Shown in pieces: positions 31,701 to 43,395 of a stretch of DNA of 64,000 bases. Under the pieces are notes generated by a model. That model saw nothing but the letters and a program-made list of their open reading frames with translations. It was not told where the DNA came from and searched no databases. Position numbers and translations under genes: made by a program. The DNA is from Tremella fuciformis (lineage: Eukaryota; Basidiomycota; Tremellomycetes; Tremellales; Tremellaceae), in assembly GCA_032768795.1 (NCBI GenBank), contig CP136493.1, forward strand, positions 434,001 through 498,000, given 5' to 3'. The stretch's first letter is position 1, and every line of letters starts with the position of its first letter.

Positions 31701-33664
31701 GCCCAAAGCGCCTGGAGGTGGCACTAAATTCCTGCTTGACGAGGAGAGAGAAACGGGTGCCGTCAGCTGGAAGGTATACGGTCAGTATGGGAAGGCCATG
31801 GGCGGGTGGATCTGGGTTGCCATCGTGGCGTTCTGGCTGTGTCTCACTCAGGCAGCCACCGTTGGTAATACTCTCTTTCTTGGCTTTTGGTCGGGCGGGG
31901 AGATCAACGGGTTCAGGCAGGGGGACTACATGGGCGTCTACGCTGGTGCGTTAAGCTTCGATCGCAGGACTTTTTGATGATCTCCAGGACTCGGTGCAGC
32001 GATCGCCATCTGTACATGGTTGGCATCGTACACCATGATCCTCGCCGCTATCCGGGCTTCCTTCGCCCTCTTCAATCTGGCATGGCAGCACGTATTGCGG
32101 TCCCCGACGAGTTGGCACGATCGTACACCGACTGGACGAATCATTTCGCGGCTTAGCAAGGACATTGAGATGCTCGACGATCGTCTTTCAATGGTCATGA
32201 ATCAGCTTTTGAGCAACGCCCTTTCGGTCGTTGGGACCTTCGCCCTGGTCGTCTATGCGTATCCTTGGCTCGGACTCGTTTTCATCCCCCTTGGTGTCAC
32301 CTTCTACATCGCTGCCAGCTACTATCGCATGACCAGTCGGGAGGTCAAGCGTGTAGATTCTCTGGCGAGGAGTGCAATTTACGCCTCATTTGGCGAGCAG
32401 CTATCAGGTCTTGCGGTCATTCGAGCTTTCGGTCAACAGACCGCTTTCGTGCGTCGCATGCAAGAGGCCGTCAACGGGGAGAATTCGGCATATATCATAA
32501 CCATTACTATCCAACGTTGGCTCGGTATTCGATTGGACCTTATCAGCTACACGCTCGTCCTCCTCATTGCCATCTTTGCGGCTGTGTTCAGGAATACAGT
32601 CTCACCTTCCAAGCTTGGAGTTGTCCTGACATACACGCTTTCGGCAGCGTCTGTCTTTTCTAATTTGGTCCAGGTCTTTGTGGGTCTTCTCTCTTTGATC
32701 ACTCTGAGATGTCACGATGCTGAGGTACAAGGCGCAATGTGAGCAAGAGTTCAACAATGCCGAGCGGGTGTTGCACTACGGTGCACTACCCATGGAAGAT
32801 GACCCGACACTCCCCAGCGACCCACCTGTCAACGAATGGCCGTCCGAGGGCTTGGTGGAATTCAAGGATGTCGAGCTTCGATACCGCCCCGAGCTTCCGC
32901 TCGTTCTCCGCGGCGTGTCGTTCACCTTGAAACCCGGCGAGAAGGTCGGTATCATTGGACGGACAGGCGCAGGGAAGAGCAGTATCGCCCAGGCTCTATT
33001 CCGCACGGTCGAGCTCTGTGGGGGCTCCATCTCGATCGATGGTCGTAACATCCGCGATATAGGGCTCGACACTGTTCGGAGCCGCATCGCCATCATCCCG
33101 CAAGACGCGTTCCTCTTTGGCGGCACCGTACGTGACAATATCGATCCTTCCGGTCTTCGTGCAAATGCAGAGCTAGAACGTTTGATCAACCTCATTCACG
33201 AGAATTCAGGGAACTCTCGGTCGTTCAGCGACAAATTCAAGCTCGACGCGACGGTCCAGAACGAGGGTCAGAACTTTAGCGCCGGCGAACGGCAGCTTTT
33301 GGCCCTCATACGGGCGCTCGCTCGGGGCTGCAAGGTCCTTCTCTTGGATGAGGCCACGTCTTCTGTCGATCCGGAGACCGATGCCGTCCTACAGCGGATT
33401 TGCCAGACTCAGCTTTCGAATGTCACGCTCATCTCCATTGCCCATCGTCTTCAGACTGTTGCATACTACGACCGGATCATCGTCATGGATAATGGCGAGT
33501 TGGTCGAATTCGATACACCGCTTGCCCTCTTTGACAACACCGATGGGCACTTCCGCAGTCTTTGCAATACCAAGAACCTGAACCGCGGAGATATACTAAA
33601 AATCCAGAAGGATGCGACGACTGCGCAGAGGGCGGCAGGAAAGGCGGTTGAGGAGAGGTACTGA
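28762..33664 (+). CDS. ABCC-type full ABC transporter (Yor1/MRP-like)
   Basis: ATP-driven exporter of organic anions and drugs, in plasma or vacuolar membrane, by family. Clear introns lie at 28919-28971, 29904-29957, 30451-30498, 31099-31141 and 31946-31987, with one more near 32674-32735. Product about 1,450 residues, usual for the family. The order is an N-terminal cytosolic stretch (ELDDLWYLTDDM) and TMD1 (LVTMVSADCSFLDF, VDKRVRLLSEIMSNIRAVKLY). NBD1 follows with Walker A GRVGTGKSALL, Q-loop VPQQAWVQSGTIREN, signature LSGGQRQRV, and Walker [14 protein letters not shown] with the Asp usual in the degenerate ABCC site. Then come TMD2 (TPTGRIISRLSKDIEMLDDRL) and NBD2 (GRTGAGKSS, FSAGERQLLALIRAL, VLLLDEATSSVD). 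A Gly/Arg/Lys-rich insert (GRGRRGGKDRAGARQAKKQK) precedes NBD1. It looks intact. First gene after the LTR block. Confidence 0.93.
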
Positions 33665-34050
33665 GCTACAATGGTCAGGTGACCTCCAACTCCTTCTCAC
33701 CATTTGGTGTTGTATCCCGTAGCATGGCAACACGCATGTGTCCTCGTGTAGCTTATCGGGACGAAAGGGTGACTTGCTTAGAGCTCACACGTCTGCATCC
33801 CCGTCTATGTAGCTCGATCCTCCCATAACCCGTTTGGTCCCACCAGTATTCAGCCCATAGGGCGTACAATCGCGGCGCGCCGCCAAACCAACACAACGTC
33901 AAAGAAGTCAACCCCGTCTCAGACAACCACTATCGACTGATACGACCCCTGGACTCTGCCCCGCACCCTTTCGTCCCTCCCGTGATTACGTCCTGCTCCT
34001 CAAGTACTCCAGCACATTAGTACCGGTAGCGGAAGTGGGGGTTCTGAGGG
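33665..34050. other. Convergent intergenic spacer
   Basis: Nearly 390 bp between the 3' ends of the plus-strand ABC transporter and the minus-strand MFS permease. No gene seen; it should hold both polyadenylation regions. Confidence 0.5.
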
Positions 34051-36054
34051 TCAGATCACGCTCATAGGCGTGAGGAGGTCACGCACCTGCCTGTCGGTCA
34101 TGTCCTGCAGACCGAAGAGACATCCCTCGATCGCAGCCTGCTCCGGCGTGATACCCATTGCCTCCATGGCCTTGTCGCGGCGCCTGTTCTCCCAGGTGAC
34201 CCAGATGTACCAGCCAATGAGGAGGAAGAAGTCGAACAGGAAGCACGCGCAACAGAGGTAAAGACCGGGTCGGTACGCGGGAGCGTTCTTGGCCTGGAAG
34301 GCTTGTGGACCGATGACGAAGCCGAGGCACCAGAAGAAGAAGTTGAGAGCCTGGACAGTAGACTTCTTTGTACGTCCGCCGACGTTGACGCTGGTCTGAG
34401 ACCAGATGAGGTAGCTAGCGGGGCAGTACGTGGCGGTGATCCAGAAACCGACCTGTCTGGATCAGCAGCGGCAAGTACGAGCGGATGAGGGGAACATACC
34501 AAACGGCCCCAGTGCTTTGTGTTGGGAAGGAGTCCTTCGAGGAAGATGCCGATGATGGGGGTTATCCATAAACTCATGGCGACCTTCAAGTTCCAGTTCT
34601 TGTTGGGGAAGGCGTTGGCGATCCAACCGACGAAAACGGACCCCTGCCTGATTAGCTACCGAGGCCAAGGATTGTATGCGATACTCACGAGGAACATGAT
34701 GGCGTACCAAGGGAGCTGGTAGGCAATGGTCTCCTCCGTGGTTAGACCGAAAGATTTCAGGATCAAAGTGGAGAAGGTGGAGAAGCCTGGTCGATCAGTT
34801 TCGAGCTGCATGGATGAGGGAGGCATCACCTCCCGAGGCGAGACAGCTGAAGAAGGTGAAGCTGCACAGGAAATACACCTGGGGGTCGGTAAAGCATTCG
34901 CGAACCTGTTCCCATTTGATGGCGATGCCCGAGGTCGACTCGCCCGTCTTGTTGCGGACGAGACGGGCATGGGCATAGACACGCTCCTGTGAATGTCAGA
35001 TTCTGCAATGAAGAGGACGATAGAGCTTTACTCACCTCCTCGGTGAGCCAGCGAGCGTTCTTGGGTGTGCAGAGGGTCAGGACGAGGATGATACCCCAAA
35101 TGAACGAGAGGCCGCCGAGGAAGACTACAGGGTCAACCCACCGGAGTACAACAGAGATGTTACTGACTGTTGATTGCGCGCCACGACTGGAGACTCGAGC
35201 CCACGGCGGCCTTGCCGACGGCGTAATTGATCATCAGGATGAACAGCGAGAAGAAACTGTTCATGGCGCTAATCCGGGTCAGCAGGATTGGTCGCTCCAA
35301 GACATATTGGCCTACAAGAAGGCCACCGAGCGCATGAGAATCTCCTCACGCTTGTACCAGGCAGTGATTATGATGAGGAACCCGGGGCTGACCGGGGACT
35401 CCAGAATACCCAGGATGGTACGGATAGCCATGACTGAAGTCAGCAAGAGATAAAGTGGTCGAAGCGTTGCAAGTCACGCTGTGTGAAGTTGTTGCAGGCG
35501 GCGAGGCAGCAGACGCAAACCCCCCAGCCGAGGACGGCGTAGGCGAGGACCTTGTCGAGAGGAAACTTCTGCATGAGCCAGGCGAATGGGAACTCAAAGA
35601 TCATATAAGCGAGGTAGCTGGCAACATTAGCCTGGACTTGGATGAGTGCGAGATATTGACGAACAATCCGGTAGACAGCCAGGCAAAGTCGTTACCTTCG
35701 AGGTGGGCACCCTTGGTGAGGTCGAAAGCGACACCGGAGGAGAGGGAGATCTTGTCCGAGTACTGATCTGTCAGCGGAACGATTCCACATAGGTAGGGAT
35801 TGATGAAGACTGACCTGGAAGCCATATGTGATCAGGAGAAGAGGCATGATGTGCCAGTCAATCTTGCGCACAAGGCGACGTTCTTGCTCGATCTCTTCGG
35901 GAGTGAGTTCTTCATCGAGGCCAGCATGAACCTGGTGCTTCGTTTGCTCGTCGGCAACATCAAGAATCTGCACATTGTAATCTTCAAATTTGCCACCGGC
36001 GACGTGAGGGTCTTCGATGACCTTCTCCTCGACTGAAGCGTTGGGAGGAGCCAT
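34051..36054 (-). CDS. MFS permease, Dal5-like anion:cation symporter family
   Basis: A 12-helix plasma-membrane importer of the allantoate/nicotinate permease group, which carries small organic anions such as ureides, vitamins or sulfonates. Start ATG 36054 (MAPPNASVEEKVIEDP) gives a charged N-terminus, then LVRKIDWHIMPLLLITYGFQ, the usual entry into helix 1. Further pieces across several introns: LTDQYSDKISLSSGVAF, FEFPFAWLMQKFPLDKVL, a loop with the family-typical ESPVSPGF and YKREEI, CTPKNARWLTEEERVYAH, and a C-terminal half from FWITATYCPASYLIWSQTS to WVTWENRRRDK. It ends TPMSVI at 34051. Divergent from the PhyH-like oxygenase. The substrate is not predictable. Exon borders are approximate. 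Confidence 0.88.
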
Positions 36055-36592
36055 GGCTGTGCAATTGTCTGAGTGAGATAGAGAAGAAGGCAGAGTGGGT
36101 CGATAGGGGTGGTAGGAATATTCGGCGGTCTGCCTTTAGATATCTTGACAGCATTCGGGCATCGGAGGGTCGGCTGAGCCACAATAGGTGTCCTTAACTC
36201 CGGTCGATCTGGATTCCGGCCTTGAGCAGTGAAATGGGGCGTTCTGAAGCCCTGAGGCGCCAAGCCAATGAAAGATACGATATTGCTCAACTCAAAGATA
36301 AGGAGGCGTAGGAGCAGAGGTCTGGCAAGATAGAGGGGCTAATCTCCATGGTGCGGGCTGTCACCGACTGCTCCGTACGTCGGCTTCTGTGTACTCCGGT
36401 GGACTTGTAGCTGTCCCGATCGGTTTTAATTTCGCGTGGCTGCTCAATGCCGAAACCGGAGGAGCAAGCTCAGCGGTATCGAGGACATCAAGCATGATGT
36501 ATATAGATGATAGTGACGCAGTCACGGACTCTGTGAATCACGATTTGACTTGTTTCTTTTCGCCTCTACTTCGTTGAATAGCAGCTCGCACA
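36055..36592. promoter_or_regulatory. Divergent intergenic region between MFS permease and PhyH-like oxygenase
   Basis: About 540 bp separate the two start codons, long enough for a shared bidirectional control region. I see no coding frame with a domain. CGG-containing words are present (for example CGGAGGAGC near 36458), as expected by chance or for a Zn2Cys6 activator; no inverted pair with fixed spacing is obvious. Confidence 0.4.
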
Positions 36593-37992
36593 ATGGTTTC
36601 TACTACCGCCCCGTCCGTCGAGACTATCCCATGCACCTCGCCCTTCGAAGACATTGTCCGCATCCTCAAGCGAGACGGTGTGATTGTCCTTTCGGGCTTC
36701 GTGAGTTTGTAGCAAAACGAGAGCTCAAATAGAAGCTGACAGCTTCTCAGATCCCCGAAGACGAGGTCGACGCGCTCAATGCCAAAGCCAGAGTTCACTT
36801 TGAGCGCGCCGAGGCCGAGGGACGCGCCCAGGACAGCTTCTACAAGCACGGTGGTCGCGCGTCGCACACCACCGCCGCTTACGACCTTATCAGCTCGTGC
36901 CCGGAGGAGGTCTGCAAGGTGTGAGTTTCATCGGCTCTCGCCACAGATTTTGTACTGACTTCTTAGCCTTCAGCGGAAGTTGTGGCACAAGAGTAGGTCG
37001 TGGCCGAGAAAAGGTTGGACTGCTTGACTGAATCTCTAGTCATGGGAGAGTTCTTGACTCACGGTGAGTCGAAACAGGCATTGAGGATGCTTTGCTGACA
37101 GTCAGAATCGTGGGACGTGAGTCCAAAGCCCAGTTGAGAGCGACGACTGACATCATAGTGGCGTGGAGAGGAGAAGGTCTACCGCAAGACCGGATGTAAG
37201 CCGCTTCCCATGCTCTTTTTATCTGCAGCTGATCACTCGCGCAGACTGGCTGCACACTAACATTGGCTACAAGGTCAGCCCTGGGGCCAACAACCAGATG
37301 CTACACCGGTAGGTCGTGGTGATAAGCCCCTTCTTCGCTGACTGATTCCTGCGCAGAGACTTGAACTCGGCTGGTATTCAGCGCACCGGCCCCGAGAGCC
37401 TCATCAACGGTCGTGGGTTCAGATTCACGCAGTATGGATGAAACTGAGCATGCCCGACAGTCTCGACCTTTGTCGCTGGCACGAACGTCACTGCACGAAA
37501 CGGTGGCACCCACGTCGCGCCGGGCTCGCACCTCTGGCCGCAGGATCGGGCACCCAAACAGGAGGATACCGTTGCTGTCGAGATGAAGAAGGGCGACCTT
37601 GCCATCTGGTTCAGCAACATCTTCCACGGTGCCGTGAGTCTGGTGACATTTGCGCGATGGGAACATGAGCTGAAGAGATAGGGTGCAAACAGCTGCGAGC
37701 CGAACGAGCCGGATGCGGTCCGCATCATCTATGGTCTTTTCGCCATTGTGAGCTGCATACTTAGCTAGCCTGATCAGTGCTCATCTCCCAGACCGACAAT
37801 TTCCGTCAAGGGGAGGCTACTGCCTTCTCCTGCAGCCCCGAAATCTTCAAGAAGATGCCTCCCCAAGTCCTCAAGGTGCTTGGTCTCTACGCGGGCGGGA
37901 CCGGCGGTGGCAGATTCATTGGCCGTGACCCGGTCGAGACTTGGGCTGCGATGAAGGGTTACAATGGCGGCGAGTGGATCGTCGACGCTTGA
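36593..37992 (+). CDS. Phytanoyl-CoA dioxygenase (PhyH)-like Fe(II)/2-oxoglutarate oxygenase
   Basis: A small non-haem iron oxygenase, by family a hydroxylase or demethylase using 2-oxoglutarate. Start ATG 36593 (MVSTTAPSVETIPC, then ILKRDGVIVLSGF). At least nine short introns are visible as GTGAGT/GTAAGC donors with CAG/TAG acceptors, and several exons are under 40 nt. The iron facial triad can be traced: His and Asp in LHRDLNSAGIQRTGP and the distal His in IWFSNIFHGA. The stretch GTNVTARNGGTHVAPGSHLW is typical of the jelly-roll core (GSH...). The C-terminus is GYNGGEWIVDA. Product about 300 residues, normal for PhyH. The substrate is unknown; fungal relatives act on secondary metabolites or alkyl compounds. 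Divergent from the upstream permease. Confidence 0.82.
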
Positions 37993-38175
37993 GATCTTGT
38001 GTCTTTGAGCCTAGTGTAAAACAGTTCACGAGTTGTGCTTTTTGCACCTGTTTCGGAAATGGCCTTTGACGTCTCCTGACCCAAAATCGTTCAATATGGC
38101 GGTGAAAAGCTATCACTGTCGCCTTGTGCAGAGAAGCTAGAGATCTCTAGAGTATGCAGATGAGTAGCGTGCATG

Positions 38176-39423
38176 CTAGAATGGTCCGTTTACGTTGTGG
38201 ATAGGCTTGCCTTTCTCCAAAAAGGTTCGGACGTTGTCGAATGCGTCTGTCTCCCCCTTCTTCACGGCTCCGGTAGTATATGCTGCAACGTCTGAAGGTC
38301 AATGAGCCATGGCATAGCCAAGGGTGGACGACCCACGAGGCGTTGCAGTCACTCTGGGGTTGTTCAAGAAGTATGCCGGGATTCCCGGTTCGTTTTCGAA
38401 TACGTCCAGCGCAGCGCGCTTTACCTTGCCTGACTCCAAGGCCGCGATGAGAGAGTCTGTGCACACGACCGCGCCCCGCGACGAGTTGATGAAAAACACG
38501 CCGTCTTACCGGTCAGCTCTGGAGGCCTAGCATGTCTTCAAGTCACTGACCCTTCATCAGATCGAACTCCTTCTTGCCGATCATATGATGCGTCTCTGCG
38601 TTCCCAGGAACCAAGCACGAAATCACGTCGGATGACCCTAGAAGCTGTTCTTTAGAAGCGTACTGCGCTCCAAGCTCCTCCTCTTCGGCGCGAGATAACG
38701 GTGTCCGCGTGTGGTAAAGGATTTTCACACCGAAAGCTCGCACCTTGCGCACGAAATCCTTGCCTATACGTCCCATACCGAAGATGCCTGTACGTCAGGC
38801 GGTCGACCTTCTCACAGATGGGAAGAGACTCACCGAGTGTCAAGCCGGCGGGGTCGGTCGATAACTCCAGTCCTTTGTGCCATAGACCTGATCTGGCGAC
38901 CATCTCGCAGTAGCTAGTCGCCCGCAAGACGTTGAGAAACAAGTTGACCGTAAAGTCTGCGGTTGCGGCGGTGACGGCGTCTGGGGTATTGGTAAAGTAG
39001 CAATGGTGTCTGCTAATGTCTGCCACGTTCACGTTGTTGTACCCGATACCACATTGAGCAAAAATACCAACGTCTATCGTCAGCCAAAGCAAGCTTGTAC
39101 TGTTAATGTCACCAACTGTTGCCGTTCGTCCACATGGGACCAAGCAGGTCCTCGTCCATAGGACCGTAGGATGCGTTGGCGAAGAGGATGAAAGCGGCCT
39201 GAAACGGCCCATGGCGCTCGCAGGCTTCCCGTATGGCCTGTCTGACCTGAATAGCTCAGCTGATCGGTTCGCTGCTTGGAGAGGAATAGCTCGCCGGCTC
39301 CCGAGGCCCACGCTGGATCATATACACCTCATAATCTCGACTCAAAGCTGCAAATTCGTCCAGCGCACATTGTGCCGGGCCCACACCCAGGATCTTTTTC
39401 TTTGAAGGCAGCGCGACAGTCAT
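38176..39423 (-). CDS. D-isomer-specific 2-hydroxyacid dehydrogenase (GRHPR-like)
   Basis: NAD(P)H-dependent interconversion of 2-keto acids and D-2-hydroxy acids, probably cytosolic. ATG 39423 (MTVALPSKKKILGVG) begins a short exon spliced to VRQAIREACERHGPF. Later exons give CGIGYNNVNVADISRHH, DAVTAATADFTVNLFL, the Rossmann motif GIFGMGRIGKDF, and NSSRGAVVCTDSL (catalytic Arg). DVFENEPGIP (Glu) follows. After a 45-nt intron (38292-38336) comes TPHVAAYTTGAVKKGE, which restores the catalytic His. The C-terminus is GKPIHNVNGPF. The triad is complete and the length (about 330 residues) is normal. Divergent from the gamma-glutamyltranspeptidase, 246 bp away. The most likely substrates are glyoxylate, hydroxypyruvate or a longer 2-keto acid. 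Confidence 0.88.
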
Positions 39424-39669
39424 GTTGGTCGATGCAAGCTATGTCTCGCCAATGCGTGCCAAGATAATCACTGCGAACCATGCATAGCTACATCTTTGCT
39501 CGGTCTGCTATCGCTCGCCATTCGTGGTGACACGCGGCATCTATCCGATCGGAGTTGTCTTCGGACCGGACCGATGGCTAGTCAATGGACCTTAGCGCCA
39601 TCACCTTGCCTCGCGATAAAGACAGTCACGCCAAACGTCAGTACAGGTTCCAGGTCGACGCTGAACACA
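39424..39669. promoter_or_regulatory. Short divergent promoter region
   Basis: Only about 246 bp lie between the start codons of the 2-hydroxyacid dehydrogenase and the gamma-glutamyltranspeptidase. If the latter starts at an upstream in-frame ATG (39496), the gap shrinks to 72 bp. A shared control region is likely. No clear TATA box. Confidence 0.4.
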
Positions 39670-41699
39670 ATGACCGTGACCATGCCTCTGGCAGGCGCTG
39701 TGGTCTGCGAGCAGACACGAGCGTCGGAGATCGGCACAGAAACATTGCGAAATGGTGGCAACGCTGCCGATGCTATTGTTGCGACTGTTCTCGCCGTCAA
39801 TGTCCTCGCACCGTATCATTCCGACATTGGGGGAGGAGGATTCGCCGTTGTGAGGCAGAGGGATGGTGCCTATACCTCGCTGGACTTCAGACATGTGGCA
39901 CCGGTAAGGCTAGAGTCGACATGTCGCGTTGGCTCACCAGCAGAATGCGGTCACCATGGATGTGTTCAAAAGCGGAGCTTCCACCGCAGTAGGAGGTCTT
40001 GCTGTTGCCGTACCAGGCGAGATTCGCGGCTTGGAGGAGCTGCACAAGCGTTACGGACGCCTTCCCTGGGCTCGTGTCCTCGCACCTGCCATCGATCTGG
40101 CTCGAAATGGAATGCAAGTGCGCGGTGACCTGCGCGACGTGAGCTTCTTGATGCGGGAAACTTTCCGGAGCGCACAGAAGCTTACAGGTAGTTCACCATG
40201 CGAGACTGCAACCCCCCCAACAGCGATCAGCTGGCGGGTTCGTGGATGGAACATGATGAGATGTATCAAGCACTGTTCCGAGATGGACACGTCTTGGAGG
40301 AAGGGGAGATCTACAGGCGACCGGAATTGGCGCGCACACTCGAACTGATTGCGCAAGGTGGTGCCGACGCATTCTATACCGGCGAGGTAGCCGAGGGCCT
40401 AGTGAAAGCAGTGCGAAGTCGTAATGGCGTCATGACGGTTGAGGATCTCAAAGGTGAGCGAAGAGAGCTTTGACAGGTATTGGTTGATCCCATCGCAGAG
40501 TATAAATGTCACTGGCGAGACCCGATCAGTATCAAGTATCGTGGCAACAGTCTGTGGACATGTCCAGCCCCAGCATCTGGGGCGATCTGGCTGGCTGCTA
40601 TGGGCACTCTGGACAACTTCGATCCTCCGGGACAAGGGACAGTGCTGGATTATCACAGAGTCACAGAGGCACTGAGGGCGAGCATATGCCTTGTGTAAGC
40701 GCCGGCGGGCTGACTGTCCAGCTCGCGTACGGACAGCGTACTGAGCTGGGGGACCCGGACTTTGTGCCCGGTCTCAAGGAGAAGCAGGCATCTTGGGTGT
40801 CGACCGAGTCAACATTAAAGCGAGCAGCGATGCTCTCTGACGAGCACACCTTCCCGCCCGAATACTACATGCCGAAGCGGTACGCCAGACCTGCTCTCCC
40901 TCATCAAAGAGTTGATCAGACAGTGTCGAGATTGTACAAGATGCAGGCACTTCGAACATCACCGTGGCCGATGAAGAAGGCTTAGTCATTTCCATCACAA
41001 CCACGGTTGGTCTCAATTGGGGCAGCCATATCATGGTACCTGGATATGGGTTCGTCTTGAACGACTCCATGGACGACTTCTCCGTCGAGGGGCAGCGCAA
41101 TCACACGGGGTACGAGCCGTCCAAGGCCAACTTCGGTAGGCTATGCGCCTGCTTCGGGAATGCTGATCTGACGTTCAGTACACCCTGGCAAGCGACCTCT
41201 CAGCTCAAGCTGCCCGTACATTGTCGAAGACGCGCAAGGGAAACCCATCCTGGCTGGAGGATCGGCTGGAGGAAGCACTATCATCTCAGCCAACACGCAA
41301 GTTGCTCGAAATGTCCTGGTGCGTCCAGAAGAGTCCTCTTAACAGGACCGTTCATCTGATACTTCAAGGACTACGGTCTCTCCGCTAGTGAAGCTCTGCG
41401 TGCTGCCAGATTGCACAACCAGATCCTGCCCAATGTCTCTCAGTTGGAGCGCGACAACGCGAAACGCGGCATTCAGGTGGACGGCTTCTCGGAGGCGACG
41501 GCCGAGGGTCTCCGGCAGAAGGGACACACTGTTGAATGGGTCAAAGGTGCGGTACTACGCCGACTGCGCAGCGGAGTCACTGATAAGCATAGCCAATCGT
41601 AGCACACCGTGCGCCATGAGGTTCCTCCCTGGTCCGGATTGGGAGGTGGCAGGCGACCCTAGGAAGTTTGATTCAGGGGGCAGCGTGTTCCATCCTTGA
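39670..41699 (+). CDS. Gamma-glutamyltranspeptidase family protein
   Basis: An Ntn-hydrolase that removes gamma-glutamyl groups from glutathione, its conjugates or related amides, working as a self-cleaved heterodimer. The start chosen (MTVTMPLAGAVVCEQTRAS) gives the family N-terminus. The frame is open further up to 39496, but that extension has no family-like sequence. Core motifs: LRNGGNAADAIVATVLAVNV, SDIGGGGFAVV, TMDVFKSGASTAVGGLAVAV, RPELARTLELIAQGGADAFY. The maturation site and nucleophile Thr lie in DAGTSNITVADEEG, followed by TTTVGLNWGS and a GGSAGGSTII motif near the C-terminal substrate pocket. About seven introns. No clear signal peptide, so secretion is uncertain. Ends DPRKFDSGGSVFHP. 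Some family members act on beta-lactam or 7-ACA-like amides rather than glutathione. Confidence 0.85.
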
Positions 41700-41997
41700 A
41701 AGTAAAACCTCTGCCACCATGCATGAATCCTTCTATCTCCTTGAGCCTCGAGCATCCTTGTCAAGCTTCGTCGCGTACGACACCTAATACCAGGGAAAAA
41801 CGGTGGTCCAGGCGCCACCATCGGCTCCCATTCCGAGCCCGGTCTTGATTTCACTCCGGTCGGACATGCACCAGAGAAGCATCGGGTTTTGACGAGTCTG
41901 TCGGTCAGACTAGGTCCGCAATGGTGTCCAGTTCGACACCGTCACTCTCGCGCAGCTACACTATCGCCAGCCTACACCCAGCACACACACACGCAAC
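41700..41997. promoter_or_regulatory. Upstream region of the aldolase gene
   Basis: About 300 bp between two plus-strand genes. It ends in a CA-rich leader (CAGCACACACACACGCAAC) just before the aldolase ATG. Confidence 0.4.
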
Positions 41998-43108
41998 ATG
42001 CCCGTCGCCACCGCCAATGGCTCACATCCCTCTCTGTCCCCCAAGGACATCGCCGCTGCCCAAGATGTGGTCCGCCCCAACTTGGTCAAGCAGAAGATGC
42101 TTTCCAACAAGCTCGCCCACTCGTTTGGCATGCGTATCGCCTTCTCCACGGAGATGCCATTGATCGCAAAGAGGGCAGGTTACACCGGACTCCTCATGAA
42201 CCTGGAGCACATGGCCATGTCCATGGAGACGATGAAGGACATCTCTGTCAGCTGTTTAAACGTGGGGTCAGTCGAGGTCAACGATGAGGTTGTTCAGTCA
42301 GACTCACTCGTTCAGAATCACTCCAATGGTTGTCGTCCCCACTTGCGCACCGGAGTGGATCTCGCGCTGCCTGGATTCCGGAGCACAAGCCATCATCGTC
42401 CCCCATGTGAACACTGTCGAGGAGGCCAAGATCTGCGTTGGGGCATCTAAATTCCCCCCTATAGTATGTACATTTGAGCGCCAGCTAGTCGAAGCTGACG
42501 GACAGGGTCACCGCTCTCTGACCATGGTGACTGCCATGACTCAGTACACCGTCGGATTGCCCTATGCGGCCATTGGACATGTGGTCAACGACAACGTCCT
42601 CATCATGCCAATGATCGAGACTGAAGAGGGTCTGGCCAACGTCGAGTGGGTGGATGAAACAGCATGAGGAACGTTGCTGAAGAGCAGGGATATCGTGGCT
42701 GTGCCTGGGATCGATTCTGTGTTGATCGGTTGTGCGGATTTGTGCATGGAGTTTGTCCAGTGCATCATCCGTGACACTCGTCTGACCCCAGGCTCGGCAT
42801 TCCCAACCAGTATGACTCTGACCTGTTCCACTCGGCCGTCGACAAGGTGGCCAACGCCGCATTACGAGCCTCTACAGACGGTCGACAGGTCTTTGTGGGT
42901 CTGGGCGGCCTTGAGCCCCGGCCTGACCTTTTGATGGCATTCACCAAGAAGCACCCGGCGATTAGGTCAGTCCGATTGATTGATCCAATATGACAAGCGA
43001 GAGAGCTGAGCCCCAAGGTTCGCCATGGCCGGTCGGGACATTGCCATCCTACTTGCAGGCATGAGCAAGCAGGCTGCAGCGATGAACGAGCTCTCAGAGT
43101 CCCTCTAA
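41998..43108 (+). CDS. HpcH/HpaI-family aldolase (2-keto-3-deoxy acid type)
   Basis: Class II metal-dependent aldolase that cleaves 2-keto-3-deoxy or 4-hydroxy-2-keto acids to pyruvate and an aldehyde. ATG 41998 (MPVATANGSHPSLSPKD), then HSFGMRIAFSTEMPLIAKRAG. The catalytic Glu-His is in LLMNLEHMAMSMETM. ITPMVVVPTCAPEWISRCLD and GAQAIIVPHVNTVEEAK form the central barrel. VLIMPMIETEEGLANV carries a metal-ligand Glu, and VLIGCADLCMEF the second ligand Asp. A distal region (VFVGLGGLEPRPDLL) leads to LAGMSKQAAAMNELSESL and the stop at 43108. About five introns. Length near 290 residues, as usual. With the KduD-like dehydrogenase and the 2-hydroxyacid dehydrogenase nearby, a sugar-acid route is plausible. 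Confidence 0.87.
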
Positions 43109-43395
43109 AAGTCATCCGACATATATACACTCTCTCTTTTGTACGGCTGCTGTACTTGTCATGCATACATCTGACCTCTGATTGGGTCAATGGTGGATGA
43201 TAAGACATAGTCGTGGTCGAAAGGGAAAACGCCACCCAAAGGAAAACATGAGGGCTTATCTGCCAGGCGGAACTCCCGTCAGTTTGATTCATATTGGCCC
43301 CTCCCCTGGTCGTTGCTCCGATTCCCACTCATCGCCGGACTTGAGACCAAGTTCTCTCCTTGTAGTTACCGAGTGCGTCACGGTGCACATCCGAC

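Noticed and set aside
39496..39669. Upstream in-frame ATG giving an N-terminal extension of the gamma-glutamyltranspeptidase
   Set aside because: The extension lacks family-like sequence and a convincing signal peptide; the ATG at 39670 starts right at the conserved core. Kept only as an alternative start.
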